Below are positions 52,688 through 61,690 of a DNA stretch of 64,000 nt, piece by piece (positions within the stretch are counted from its first letter, which is position 1; each line of letters opens with the position of its first letter). Origin of the DNA: Acidobacteriaceae bacterium (GTDB lineage Bacteria; Acidobacteriota; Terriglobia; Terriglobales; Acidobacteriaceae). The notes beneath the pieces were generated by a model. The model searched no databases. It was not told where the DNA came from and saw nothing but the letters and a program-made list of their open reading frames with translations. The stretch lies in contig PLDC01000022.1 of NCBI GenBank assembly GCA_003134995.1, positions 145,872 to 209,871 of the forward strand. The letters run 5' to 3'. The position numbers and the translations under genes are program-made.

Positions 52688-52771
52688 AATAGCATCGCGA
52701 GACCTTTATCCTTGGTCTTCGTCTATTCTCAGAACGACGTTGAGTTCGAAGTCCACATCCGGAAGGAAACT

Positions 52772-53530
52772 ATGAACTCTGCAAGACTGCGTTTACCCCT
52801 ACTCATTCTTTTCAGCTTGACGCTGGCTCATGCCCAAGAAGTGCGGTCTGGCGAGGACGTCTTGCGGGCGATGCATGACCGCTTCGCCAAGTCGTGGTAT
52901 GAAACTTTGACCTTCACGCAGAAAAGCACGACCTACAATGCCGATGGAACAACCAAAGTTGATACGTGGCACGAAGCACTGTTATCGCCGGGAAGATTGC
53001 GCATCGATATTGGAGCTCCAAGCGAGAACAACGGGTATCTCCTGGTGGATGGAACGGTGACGGTGCTGCAGGCCGGCAAGGAAGCGGGAAGCCGTCCGCT
53101 GGTGAACATGCTTCTGGTTTTGGGTTTCGACGTGTATCGGCAGGCTCCGGAGAACACTGTCATGATCGTGCAGGCCGAGGGCTATGACCTCAAAAAGATT
53201 CACGAAGAGACATGGGAGGGGCAGCCGGTTTATGTGGTCGGAGCAGACAAGGGCGATCTGAAGTCGAAGCAGTTCTGGGTGGACAAGAATCGCTTATTGT
53301 TCGTGCGGCTGTTTGAGCCGACGCGGACGGATGCGAGCAAGTTCCAGGAGATTCGCTTTGAAGACTACCGCGAGATGGCAGGTGGCTGGGTGGCGGCGCG
53401 GGTAGAAGTGTACGCGGACGACAAGAAAGTCTTCAGCGAGGAATATTCCGATATCCAATGCAATGCGAAGCTCGATCCGGGCACGTTTGATCCTAAGCAA
53501 TTCAACTCGACTCATTGGGAAAAGCCTTAA
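52772..53530 (+). CDS. Exported LolA-like outer-membrane lipoprotein-sorting protein
   Basis: About 252 residues from ATG 52772, behind GGAAGGAAAC. The signal peptide is RLRLPLLILFSLTLAHAQ. The mature part follows the LolA/LppX half-barrel pattern (LRAMHDRFAKSWYETLTFTQKSTTY, GRLRIDIG, YLLVDGTVTVLQ, QFWVDKNRLLFVRLFEP). It may bind lipids in the periplasm. The next gene also encodes an exported protein. Confidence 0.72.
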   Translation: MNSARLRLPLLILFSLTLAHAQEVRSGEDVLRAMHDRFAKSWYETLTFTQKSTTYNADGTTKVDTWHEALLSPGRLRIDIGAPSENNGYLLVDGTVTVLQAGKEAGSRPLVNMLLVLGFDVYRQAPENTVMIVQAEGYDLKKIHEETWEGQPVYVVGADKGDLKSKQFWVDKNRLLFVRLFEPTRTDASKFQEIRFEDYREMAGGWVAARVEVYADDKKVFSEEYSDIQCNAKLDPGTFDPKQFNSTHWEKP

Positions 53531-53564
53531 GCGGCTTGGATTTCTGCCTGCTACAATCGCTTTC

Positions 53565-54134
53565 ATGCGCAGATTTCTGCTAACTATTTCTGCAGTTGTT
53601 CTGATCGGGCTGGTCGTCGCCGCTTCTGGGACCGCACTCGCGAACGCCCAAGCCAAAGATGCTCCCGCGAAAGAAGAGACGCCCGATGTGCCTGACTCGA
53701 TCCAAGCGCCTACGGGCGAAGAAGTTATCTTGCTCGCGCACGCGACAGGTTCACAGATCTACACTTGCCAGTTTTCGGCTGACGGCAAGTTCAGCTGGAC
53801 TCTCAAGGGTCCCGATGCTGAACTAAAAGATCGAAAAGACAAAGTGATTGGCCAGCATTCTGCCGGGCCGACGTGGAAACTGAAAGATGGAAGCGAAGTC
53901 ACCGGGAAAGCGGCGGCCCATGTGGACGCGCTTGATCCCGGTTCGATTCCATGGCTGCTGGTGAAGGTCGTGACTCATGCGGGAAACGGCCTGCTGACGA
54001 ACGTCACGGACATCCAAAGGGTTCATACCCATGGCGGCCAGCCTCCGGCCGAGGGGTGTGATGCCGCCCACAAAGGCGACGAAACCAAGAGCAGTTACAC
54101 CGCGGATTATTACTTCTACGCTCCGGCGAAGTAG
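53565..54134 (+). CDS. DUF3455-type secreted protein
   Basis: About 189 residues from ATG 53565 (MRRFLLTISAVVLIGLVVAASG, a signal peptide). The body has VPDSIQAPTGEEVILLAHATGSQIYTC, GPTWKLKDGSEVTGK and a late GGQPPAEGCDAAHKG...TADYYFYAP, the layout of DUF3455. The function is unknown. A longer frame from 53463 lacks a leader and overlaps the previous gene. Confidence 0.82.
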   Translation: MRRFLLTISAVVLIGLVVAASGTALANAQAKDAPAKEETPDVPDSIQAPTGEEVILLAHATGSQIYTCQFSADGKFSWTLKGPDAELKDRKDKVIGQHSAGPTWKLKDGSEVTGKAAAHVDALDPGSIPWLLVKVVTHAGNGLLTNVTDIQRVHTHGGQPPAEGCDAAHKGDETKSSYTADYYFYAPAK

Positions 54135-54158
54135 CTTACACGCAGCGGTTGCAGTCCA

Positions 54159-54344
54159 ATGAAGGTCCGAGACGCAATCAAGTACTTGGAACAAGATGGT
54201 TGGCGCCTGCATCGAACAAAGGGAAGCCACCGACAATACCATCATCCCTCGAAGCCAGGGACGGTTACTGTCGCGGGACATCCGTCAGTAGACATTCCGC
54301 CCGGAACGTTGAACAATATCCTTAAGCAGGCTGGACTAAAATGA
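54159..54344 (+). CDS. hicA: HicA-type mRNA interferase toxin
   Basis: A 61-residue toxin with the dsRBD-like HicA fold: VRDAIKYLEQDGWRLHRTKGSHRQYHHP, with the catalytic His in GSHRQYHH, then TVTVAGHPSVDIPPGTLNNILKQAGL. It overlaps hicB by 4 nt (ATGA). The order toxin-antitoxin is that of canonical hicAB. Confidence 0.93.
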   Translation: MKVRDAIKYLEQDGWRLHRTKGSHRQYHHPSKPGTVTVAGHPSVDIPPGTLNNILKQAGLK

Positions 54345-54547
54345 AATATCTGGTGATCTACGAGAAGTCGGCCAAAGGTTGGGGCGCCTATGCGCCTGAC
54401 CTGCCTGGGCTCGGAGTGGCCGGTGCAACGTTGGATGAGGTGAAAGAACTCATCCGCGAAGCAATAGAGTTCCACCTCGAAGGCATGCGCCAGCACGGTG
54501 ACCCAATTCCCGCGCCCAGCGCTACCACGGAATACATCACGGTCTAA
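54341..54547 (+). CDS. hicB: HicB-type antitoxin
   Basis: A 68-residue protein with the partial RNase H-like HicB fold: [47 protein letters not shown]. The usual C-terminal DNA-binding helix-turn-helix is absent, so it may neutralise the toxin without binding DNA itself, or depend on another regulator. Confidence 0.92.
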   Translation: MKYLVIYEKSAKGWGAYAPDLPGLGVAGATLDEVKELIREAIEFHLEGMRQHGDPIPAPSATTEYITV

Positions 54548-54566
54548 TTTAGAACCGAGAACTATT

Positions 54567-55745
54567 ATGCGAGAAGTCATCATCGCTTCATCCGTTCGCA
54601 CGCCCGTGGGACGCGCCTACAAAGGCACGCTCCGCGCCACCCGTCCCGATGAACTCGCGGCCGTTGCCATTAAAGGCGCGCTCGAGCGCGTCCCGCAACT
54701 CGATCCCAAAGAAATTGAAGATGTCATTTTGGGCTGCGCCATGCCCGAGGCCGAGCAAGGGATGAACGTGGCGCGCATTGCGTCGCTGCGAGCCGGGCTT
54801 CCGGTGGAAATTTCGGCGCTCACCATCAACCGATTTTGCTCGTCAGGCTTGCAGGCGATCGCCATGGCGGCGGAACGCATTATGAGCGGTGGCGCCGAAG
54901 CGATTGTCGCCGGCGGCACTGAATCGATGACGATGATTCCGATGGGCGGGCACAAGGTTTCGCCGAATCCCTGGCTCGTCGATCACTATCCGGACGCTTA
55001 CCTCAACATGGGTCTCACCGCCGAACGCGTTGGCCAGCGCTTCGGCATTACGCGAGAAGCGGCGGACAAGTTTTCTTTACGCAGCCACCAAAAGGCGCTG
55101 GCAGCGATCCAGGCTGGCAGGTTCGACGAAGAAGTTGTGCCTGTTCCGGTAAGCTTCACCACTCCGAATGGATCGAAGCCCAAGCGCCAGGAGATTGTTT
55201 TCAAAATGGACGAAGGCCCGCGCGCCGATACTTCACTCGAAGCCCTGCTCGCGCTGAAGCCCGCCTTCCACGTGAAGGGCACAGTAACCGCGGGAAATTC
55301 TTCGCAAATGTCGGACGGTGCCGCAGCAGCCGTGGTGATGTCCGGGGAACGCGCGAAAGCCCTCGGCATCAAGCCGCTAGCGCGTTATGTTTCGTTCGCC
55401 ACGGCAGGATACAAGCCTGAAGAAATGGGACTTGGCCCCGTGTTCGCAATTCCAAAAGCCTTGAAGATGGCTGGGCTGAAACTTTCGGATATCGATGTGA
55501 TCGAGTTGAACGAAGCGTTCGCCGCGCAGTCCCTCGCCGTGATTCAAGAAGCTGGGCTCGACCCCGAGAAGGTGAATCCGAACGGCGGCGCCATCGCGCT
55601 GGGACACCCACTGGGATGCACCGGAGCCAAACTGACGGCCACGATCATCCGCGAACTCAAACGCCGCAACGGACGCTATGGCATGGTTACTATGTGCGTT
55701 GGCGGAGGCATGGGCGCTGCGGGCATCTTCGAAAACCTGAACTGA
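54567..55745 (+). CDS. Thiolase (acetyl-CoA acyltransferase)
   Basis: About 392 residues from ATG 54567. The active-site Cys is in [12 protein letters not shown], the His in [15 protein letters not shown], and the second Cys in [16 protein letters not shown]. It performs the last step of beta-oxidation, or condensation in reverse. It lies 2.6 kb after the FadN-like gene with three small genes and a TA pair between. A FadA-type role is likely. Confidence 0.94.
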   Translation: MREVIIASSVRTPVGRAYKGTLRATRPDELAAVAIKGALERVPQLDPKEIEDVILGCAMPEAEQGMNVARIASLRAGLPVEISALTINRFCSSGLQAIAMAAERIMSGGAEAIVAGGTESMTMIPMGGHKVSPNPWLVDHYPDAYLNMGLTAERVGQRFGITREAADKFSLRSHQKALAAIQAGRFDEEVVPVPVSFTTPNGSKPKRQEIVFKMDEGPRADTSLEALLALKPAFHVKGTVTAGNSSQMSDGAAAAVVMSGERAKALGIKPLARYVSFATAGYKPEEMGLGPVFAIPKALKMAGLKLSDIDVIELNEAFAAQSLAVIQEAGLDPEKVNPNGGAIALGHPLGCTGAKLTATIIRELKRRNGRYGMVTMCVGGGMGAAGIFENLN

Positions 55746-55759
55746 AACGCAAGCGGAAT

Positions 55760-56239
55760 CTAACTAAGCCTCAGCCCGCAGACGATTGCATCTTCCGGAG
55801 GGTTCGAGTAATAACTCTTACGTAAACCCGTTTCTTCGAAGCCCGCCTTCCGGTAGAAGGCGCGCGCGCTTTGATTCGACTCGCGTACTTCCAGAAATAT
55901 TCCACTGCCTCGTTCGGCCCGTGCATGCGCAATGAACTCGCTCAGCAACCGCGCGCCAACTCCTTGGCGGCGAACCGTTCCAGCCACAACAATGTTTTCC
56001 AACTCCCATTCCGTATCGATCCTATGCGCTACCAGGAACGCAAGCACTTCGGACGCCCTGGGTTCCTCCTCTGCTACCCAGGCAACGCGTTCGGATCGTC
56101 GGTCACCACTCGTCGCGATAAACAAGTCCTCATACTGCCGCCGTGACCAATGCCCGGCCGCCGGGCTGTCGTGCTCCAGAGCCATCATGCCGGGAATGTC
56201 AGAGGGATCGGCTCGTCGGACGAGCACGCTAGCGCCCAC
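55760..56239 (-). CDS. rimI: RimI-like ribosomal-protein-alanine N-acetyltransferase
   Basis: A 159-residue GNAT protein. The acetyl-CoA loop is VAGTVRRQGVGARLL, with LEVRESNQSARAFYRKAGFEETGLRKSYYSNPPEDAIV at the end, the typical RimI finish. It overlaps tsaB by 11 nt; tsaB-rimI is a common pair. It probably acetylates S18 or acts more widely. Confidence 0.88.
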   Translation of the reverse strand: MGASVLVRRADPSDIPGMMALEHDSPAAGHWSRRQYEDLFIATSGDRRSERVAWVAEEEPRASEVLAFLVAHRIDTEWELENIVVAGTVRRQGVGARLLSEFIAHARAERGSGIFLEVRESNQSARAFYRKAGFEETGLRKSYYSNPPEDAIVCGLRLS

Positions 56240-56912
56240 TTTTCTCGAGCATCTCAGCGTCAGTGCGGCGAATGTAGTTCGCCTCTAATTGTTCAGGAGT
56301 GACAACTTCGCCGGACTGAATCTTGCGCCATCCCAACCGGGCCACCGCATCGGCAGAAATCGGGGGCAGAGTTGAGACTGACAATCCTGCTGCGCTTGCC
56401 GCTTCGGCCAAAACGGTATCCGGAGTTACAACCGTCCATCCTTGCGCGTGAGCAAGAAATTCGCTGCGAGTCAGGATTTGCTCTCGCGCAGCTTGCGCGG
56501 GAGTTTCTGGAATTTCGTACTCGCCGACGTAGACATCGCCGCGGCCGGCATCGAGCGCGGCCATGATCTTGCCTTGAGCGCCACCGGTAACAGCACACAC
56601 CTCCAGAAGCGATACTGCTGCAATGGGCTTCTCCAACACCTCAGCCAGAGCCTTCACCGCGGCGAGGCCGATCCGCAGGCCAGTAAACGAACCGGGCCCG
56701 GAAGCCGCGACGAACGCACCGATGGCGGTCTTCATGAGTCCGTTTCTGGCAAGCAGTTCAGAAATCTGTGGAATGAGCTGCGCGGAAAAAGTGCCGCCTA
56801 CCAATGGCGCAATCTCAATCATCTCGAAATCGCCTTCGGCAGTTGGGTCCCCGGCTCGCGCCAGCGCGATGCTGCCCTGCTTGCCGGAGGTATCGATGGC
56901 GAGAAGAAGCAT
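56229..56912 (-). CDS. tsaB: tRNA threonylcarbamoyladenosine biosynthesis protein TsaB
   Basis: A 227-residue ASKHA-fold protein that helps TsaD make t6A37 in tRNA. It begins MLLLAIDTSGKQGSIAL, has GAFVAASGPGSFTGLRIGLAAVKALAE (the TsaB signature) and ALDAGRGDVYVGEYE. It overlaps rimI by 11 nt and follows the epimerase gene by about 60 bp on the minus strand. Confidence 0.93.
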   Translation of the reverse strand: MLLLAIDTSGKQGSIALARAGDPTAEGDFEMIEIAPLVGGTFSAQLIPQISELLARNGLMKTAIGAFVAASGPGSFTGLRIGLAAVKALAEVLEKPIAAVSLLEVCAVTGGAQGKIMAALDAGRGDVYVGEYEIPETPAQAAREQILTRSEFLAHAQGWTVVTPDTVLAEAASAAGLSVSTLPPISADAVARLGWRKIQSGEVVTPEQLEANYIRRTDAEMLEKSGR

Positions 56913-56971
56913 AAAGAATCGAAGAACAAAGAAATTGCTTTATCCGTGGAGATCCGTGGCCGGTCTTGCTT

Positions 56972-57364
56972 TTATTCCTGCACCAGCTCCAGCAGCACCC
57001 CGCCCGTGCTCGAGGGATGCACGAAAACATACTGGTGCCCGCCCGCTCCAGTCTTGATCTCGTCCGACACCAGTCGCACTCCGTCTTTTTTCAGACGCGC
57101 AACGGACGCAGGTAAATCTGAAACTTTTAGACAAACGTGATGCAAACCCTCGCCGCGCTTGGCGATGAATTTCGCGATCGCTGAAGTTTCCGACGTCGCC
57201 TCCAGCAACTCCAGTCGGCTCTCGCCCACCGGAACCATCACCAGCCGAACCTGTTCCTGCTCCACCGTTTCCTCGGGAGAAATGCTCAGGCCCAGTTTTT
57301 CATAAATCGACTTCGCCGCCGCCAGCGACTTCACCGCAATCCCAAGATGATCAATTTGCGCCAT
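56972..57364 (-). CDS. mce: Methylmalonyl-CoA epimerase
   Basis: A 130-residue VOC-fold enzyme. Metal ligands are His in QIDHLGIAVKSL, His in GLHHVCLKVSDL and Glu in GGVLLELVQE. It converts (S)- to (R)-methylmalonyl-CoA in propionate or odd-chain acid use. It lies 12 bp after meaB, and the two enzymes act on adjacent steps. Confidence 0.92.
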   Translation of the reverse strand: MAQIDHLGIAVKSLAAAKSIYEKLGLSISPEETVEQEQVRLVMVPVGESRLELLEATSETSAIAKFIAKRGEGLHHVCLKVSDLPASVARLKKDGVRLVSDEIKTGAGGHQYVFVHPSSTGGVLLELVQE

Positions 57365-57376
57365 AAATTTATCCAG

Positions 57377-58348
57377 TTATCCCTTCCCTGCCTTCGTTGC
57401 GATCTCTTCAATCAACGTATAGGGATCACGCTTGTGCTCTGCGACTTCCGCCGCCAGGCGTGCCAGGTTGCCGTCAGCGAGCTGCGCCCGCGCCTTTTCG
57501 AGTAGCACGTCTCGCAGCATCTCGACGAGGCGTTCTTGCCAGTTCTCCACGCTCCGGTTCAGCGCCAAATTTTCCTTCTGCAAGTAAGCCTCGTAGTCCG
57601 CAATCGCACCCGCCAGTTCTCCGATTCCCGTGCCCTGGCTGGCAACGGTCTTAACGATCGGCGGAGTCCAGCCATCGTGGCGCGTGGCCAGCGATTGCAG
57701 CGAACGAATCTCGCGCTCCACGTGCTCAGCGCCTTCGCGGTCGCTCTTGTTGATCACGAAGATATCAGCAATCTCCATGATGCCGGCCTTGATGGTCTGC
57801 ACATCATCGCCCATGCCCGGCACCAAAATCAAAATCGTGACGTCAGCCAGCCGCACGATATCCACTTCATCCTGGCCCACGCCCACAGTCTCGATCATGA
57901 TGAGGTCGCGGCCGGATGCGTCGAGCACGGTAGTCACATCGGCCGTGGTGCGCGCGAGACCGCCAAGCGAGCCGCGCGTCGCCATGCTGCGAATATAAAT
58001 GCCGGCGTCCGAGAAATGTTCCTGCATGCGAATGCGATCACCCAGAATAGCTCCGCCCGTGTAAGGGCTGGTGGGGTCGACCGCGATAATACCCACGGTG
58101 CGATCCTCTTTGCGATAAAAGCGGGCAAGCTGATCAACCAACGTGCTCTTCCCCGCCCCCGGCGGCCCAGTCAAGCCGAGCACACGCGCCTTCCCGCTGT
58201 GCGGAAACAAAGCCTTCAGCAACTCGGACCATCCCGGAGCGCGATTCTCCACCGTCGAAATGGCGCGGGCCAGCGTGCGCACGTCGCCGGAGCGAAGCTG
58301 GTCAATCCAAAGCTGGGCATTGGGATTCAAACGATCAGTGTAAAGCAC
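57377..58348 (-). CDS. meaB: Methylmalonyl-CoA mutase-associated GTPase MeaB
   Basis: A 323-residue G3E-type GTPase. The P-loop is GLTGPPGAGKST (near residue 57), and the NKSD base-specificity motif, the DPTSPYTGGAILGDRIRM signature and IIETVGVGQDEVD are present. It protects and reloads the B12-dependent mutase. The mutase gene itself is not in the window. It is followed closely by the epimerase. Confidence 0.94.
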   Translation of the reverse strand: MLYTDRLNPNAQLWIDQLRSGDVRTLARAISTVENRAPGWSELLKALFPHSGKARVLGLTGPPGAGKSTLVDQLARFYRKEDRTVGIIAVDPTSPYTGGAILGDRIRMQEHFSDAGIYIRSMATRGSLGGLARTTADVTTVLDASGRDLIMIETVGVGQDEVDIVRLADVTILILVPGMGDDVQTIKAGIMEIADIFVINKSDREGAEHVEREIRSLQSLATRHDGWTPPIVKTVASQGTGIGELAGAIADYEAYLQKENLALNRSVENWQERLVEMLRDVLLEKARAQLADGNLARLAAEVAEHKRDPYTLIEEIATKAGKG

Positions 58349-58476
58349 CTTTTGAAAAGCAGGAAGTCTGGTAGCGTCCTAATTTGAATTAGCACACTAC
58401 CGGAAGTCTGGCAGTTTCACGGAAGATAACTTTTGACCTTAGCCCCCGAAGCCCTTACGATAAGTGAGAAGAAACT

Positions 58477-58731
58477 ATGGCCAACATGGATATGATCCCG
58501 CTGAAGCCGGAGCGTAAATCGCAACTCGAAGAGTACGCCAAACGGCGTGGCCAAGATCCTGCCACGGCGCTCGACGAAGCTCTGGCCGCATATCTTGAGT
58601 GGGAGAGCCAAGACTTCGCAGAGGCAGTTCACGGTGTCCGCCAAGGCTTCGAGGATTTGAGAGCCGGACGCACCAGACCCGCCGCAGAGTTTCTGGCCGA
58701 TCTAAGCCGCAAGCATGACCTTCCGCGTTGA
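58477..58731 (+). CDS. Antitoxin of a ParDE/RelBE-like pair
   Basis: An 84-residue protein. The N-terminal half (MIPLKPERKSQLEEYAKRRGQDPATALDEALAAYLEW) looks like a ribbon-helix-helix DNA-binding fold, with the beta strand MIPLKP and two helices. The C-terminal tail (RQGFEDLRAGRTRPAAEFLADL) fits a toxin-binding segment. It overlaps the toxin gene by 17 nt. Confidence 0.8.
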   Translation: MANMDMIPLKPERKSQLEEYAKRRGQDPATALDEALAAYLEWESQDFAEAVHGVRQGFEDLRAGRTRPAAEFLADLSRKHDLPR

Positions 58732-59026
58732 GACAACGGCGACCGCTGAGCGAGACGCAGACGCAATTCTTGACTGGTTGCTGTCCAAACGCGCAGGAGA
58801 AACCGGCATGCGCTGGTTTTCAGCATTGCAGGATGCCATCGCGTCGCTTGCAGAATTCCCGGCGCGTTGTCCGCTCGCTCCGGAGAACGCGGTCATCCAT
58901 TTCGAGGTTCGTCATTTGCTTTATGGCCGACGGCCACATGTGTATCGGATCCTCTTCACGATCAAGGACCAAACTGTGTATGTCCTGCATATCCGTCACG
59001 GCCGCCGTCAACCGCTGAAGCACTAA
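58715..59026 (+). CDS. ParE/RelE-like toxin
   Basis: A 103-residue toxin: FRVETTATAERDADAILDWLLSKR, ALQDAIASLAEFPARCPLAPEN, RHLLYGRRPHVYRILFTIKDQTVYVLHIRHGRRQPL. This is the RelE/ParE superfamily pattern, with the ParE-like YRILFTI and HIRHGRR strands. The start overlaps its antitoxin by 17 nt. Confidence 0.88.
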   Translation: MTFRVETTATAERDADAILDWLLSKRAGETGMRWFSALQDAIASLAEFPARCPLAPENAVIHFEVRHLLYGRRPHVYRILFTIKDQTVYVLHIRHGRRQPLKH

Positions 59027-59033
59027 TCAATTG

Positions 59034-60176
59034 CTATTCCTTCAGCAACTGCCGGGCGATCACCATCCGCTGTATCTCGCTGGTTCCTTCGCCGATCGTG
59101 CACAATTTCACGTCGCGGTAATACTTCTCGGCGGGATAGTCTTTGATGAAGCCGTAGCCGCCGTGAATCTGCACGCCCTCGTTGGCGCATCGCACGGCAA
59201 CTTCGCTGGCGTAGAGCTTCGCCATCGAGGATTCCAGCGTTGTCTTCATACCAGCGTCTTTCATCGACGCCGCGCGCATGGTGAGCAGGCGGGCCGCGTC
59301 AATCTCCGTCGCCATGTCGGCCAGCTTCCACTGGATCGCCTGAAACTCTCCAATCGCTTTGCCAAATTGCTTGCGCTCTTTGGAGTAGTTCAGCGCAGCC
59401 TCGTATGCGCCTTGCGCCATGCCCAGTGAAAGAGCCGCAATCGAAATGCGGCCGCCATCGAGCACGCGCATCGCGTCGATGAAGCCATCGCCCTCTTTGC
59501 CCAGCAGATTCTCCGCAGGGATCACGCAATCTTCAAAAATCATCTCGGCGGTATCGCTGGCGCGCAAGCCGAGCTTGTTTTCTTTTTTGCCGGGACGAAA
59601 TCCCTTGGTATCTTTGTCGACGATGAAAGCGGACAGCCCATGCGTCTTGGCGGCGCGGTCGGTCACCGCAATTACCACCATCACATCCGCGTAGTGGCCG
59701 TTGGTGCAGAAAGTCTTCGTGCCATTCAGAACCCAGCTGTTGCCGCGGCGCTTCGCGGTCATGCGAGCGCTGCCCGCATCAGATCCAGAAGATGGCTCAG
59801 TCAATCCCCACGCGCCGATAAAATCGCCCGTCGCCAGTTTGCTGACGTACTTCTTCTTCTGCGCCTCGTCGCCGGCGAGAAAAATGTGATTGGAACAGAG
59901 CGACGTATGCGCAGCGACAATGATGCCAACCGATCCATCCACGCGCGACAACTCTTCGATGGCGATTACATATTCCACATAGCCCATACCGGCGCCCGCG
60001 TACTCGGGCGGAAAAACGGTTCCCAACAATCCGAGCTTGCCCAGTTCCTTGATCGTGGTTAGCGGAAACTCGCACGCCTCATCCCACTTCATGACGTTGG
60101 GCAAAATCTCGCGCTCGGCGAACTCGCGAACGGTTTTCTTGAGCTGCTGCTGCTCGTCGCTTAATTGAAAATCCAA
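59034..60176 (-). CDS. Acyl-CoA dehydrogenase
   Basis: A 380-residue FAD enzyme for the first step of beta-oxidation. Motifs are [54 protein letters not shown] and the catalytic Glu region [21 protein letters not shown]. It is probably of the short/branched- or medium-chain type. It stands alone on the minus strand, convergent with the ParE-like pair. Confidence 0.95.
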   Translation of the reverse strand: MDFQLSDEQQQLKKTVREFAEREILPNVMKWDEACEFPLTTIKELGKLGLLGTVFPPEYAGAGMGYVEYVIAIEELSRVDGSVGIIVAAHTSLCSNHIFLAGDEAQKKKYVSKLATGDFIGAWGLTEPSSGSDAGSARMTAKRRGNSWVLNGTKTFCTNGHYADVMVVIAVTDRAAKTHGLSAFIVDKDTKGFRPGKKENKLGLRASDTAEMIFEDCVIPAENLLGKEGDGFIDAMRVLDGGRISIAALSLGMAQGAYEAALNYSKERKQFGKAIGEFQAIQWKLADMATEIDAARLLTMRAASMKDAGMKTTLESSMAKLYASEVAVRCANEGVQIHGGYGFIKDYPAEKYYRDVKLCTIGEGTSEIQRMVIARQLLKE

Positions 60177-60369
60177 GATTCCTCCACCGACTCGACTTAA
60201 CGTTCGATTAGACCATAGCCGCAGAAGGGGAGAAAGTTACCTCAGGCTGTGGGAAGGGAGCGCGCGGACAACCTCATCTTCATTGAAGATTCTGCACATC
60301 GGAAGCCCCATCCCAACCGACCGGATGGTTTGCCGAAATTCATCCTACGTCGAGTTGCGGCAAGGAAAA

Positions 60370-61566
60370 TCAAAAAGCGATTTCATCCGCCAGAATAAAT
60401 CTTTCGAATACCTCGTTGGAAAGTAAGCGACCGCGCGCCGTCAGGCATACCGAGTCTCCGCGTTGCTCCATCAGCCCGTCTCTGACAAACTCCGTAATCG
60501 CGGCGCGAGCATCTTGCATTGCCTGCTCACCGAAAGTTGAACTGAGATCGTTCACGCTGATGCCCCGATTCAGCCGCAACCCAAGGAAAAAACTCTCCTC
60601 CAGCGCTGCCGTGCGCGAAACTGGCGTGCGCTGTAAAGCGGCCCCTTTCATGTACTGCTCGAGAGAGTCCGCAGGCGCGAATCGCACCGCATTGTTTTCT
60701 GGCGTAACGGAGGCTAGCATCGAGTGCGCGTCCACCCCAAAGCCGAAGTAGGGCTGGCGTGTCCAATACTTCAAGTTGTGTTTGGATTCGAAACCGTCGC
60801 GCGCGAAGTTGGAAATCTCGTATTGCGCGATACTCGCCTCTTGTAGGCGATCGCACGCCGTCGTATAAAAATCGGCCACGGCTTCTTCCTCCGGGACAAA
60901 GTGCGCGTGGTAGCGCGTACCGCCTGCGATGACCTCACGCCCCAACCGCGAATCCTCGTCCACTTCAAGCATGTAGACGCTGACGTGCGGCACTGCGCTC
61001 GCGATCGTCTCCGCTAAAGAAAATTCCCAACTCTCCGCGGTCTGGTGCGGCAACCCCGCGATGAGATCGATGTTGATATTCGTAATTCCAGCGGCCCGCA
61101 ATCGAGCAACGTCGTCCAGTACGGTCGCGCGTTTGTGGAGTCGGCCGACAGCGGCTGCTTCTTGATCCACAAACGACTGCACACCAAGACTCACGCGGTT
61201 CACACCGCAGCGCAGCAAACTCTCAAACATGGCGGAGGTCAATGTGCCGGGAGCGCACTCGACGGTAATTTCCGCTTCGGAATTCACCTCAAACTCGCGC
61301 CGCACTGCACCAAAGATCCGCTCCAACTGCCCGGCCTCGAGCACTGTCGGCGTTCCTCCGCCCAGGTAAATGGAATCCACCGCGCGCTCCATCTTCCCGC
61401 CCATCTCCGCCGCGACTCGTGGTGCATTCTCGATATCGGAACAGATGCGATCCACATAGCGTTCGAACACCACCCGCGAAAAAACGTCGGATGCAAAGTT
61501 GCAGTAGCTGCACTTGGTGCGGCAAAATGGCACCGAAATGTAAATACCGAGGGGCATGCAGATCAT
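60370..61566 (-). CDS. hemW: Radical SAM HemW-like protein
   Basis: A 398-residue radical SAM protein. The cluster motif is CRTKCSYCNF (CxxxCxxC) near residue 15, with LGGGTPTVL (SAM-binding GGGTP), SLGVQSF and NIDLIAGLPHQT. It lacks the first extra Cys of HemN oxidases, so it is HemW, a heme chaperone, not a coproporphyrinogen oxidase. ATG 61566 has GGGTGGGAT upstream; 61557 is possible. The gap 60177-60369 shows nothing. Confidence 0.92.
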   Translation of the reverse strand: MICMPLGIYISVPFCRTKCSYCNFASDVFSRVVFERYVDRICSDIENAPRVAAEMGGKMERAVDSIYLGGGTPTVLEAGQLERIFGAVRREFEVNSEAEITVECAPGTLTSAMFESLLRCGVNRVSLGVQSFVDQEAAAVGRLHKRATVLDDVARLRAAGITNINIDLIAGLPHQTAESWEFSLAETIASAVPHVSVYMLEVDEDSRLGREVIAGGTRYHAHFVPEEEAVADFYTTACDRLQEASIAQYEISNFARDGFESKHNLKYWTRQPYFGFGVDAHSMLASVTPENNAVRFAPADSLEQYMKGAALQRTPVSRTAALEESFFLGLRLNRGISVNDLSSTFGEQAMQDARAAITEFVRDGLMEQRGDSVCLTARGRLLSNEVFERFILADEIAF

Positions 61567-61690
61567 TATCCCACCCGCGCAACCCGCAAACCTTTTCCAT
61601 CCTGCCGCCGGCTTCGGCCATCCATATTGAGGTACCCTGTTAACAGCGCCGCGCGGGCGCGGCTTTACTGCCCGATTCGCGTCGAAACCG

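Noticed and set aside
60370..61566. Oxygen-independent coproporphyrinogen oxidase HemN
   Set aside because: The N-terminal motif is the HemW-type three-cysteine form without the further HemN cysteine, so it is called HemW.
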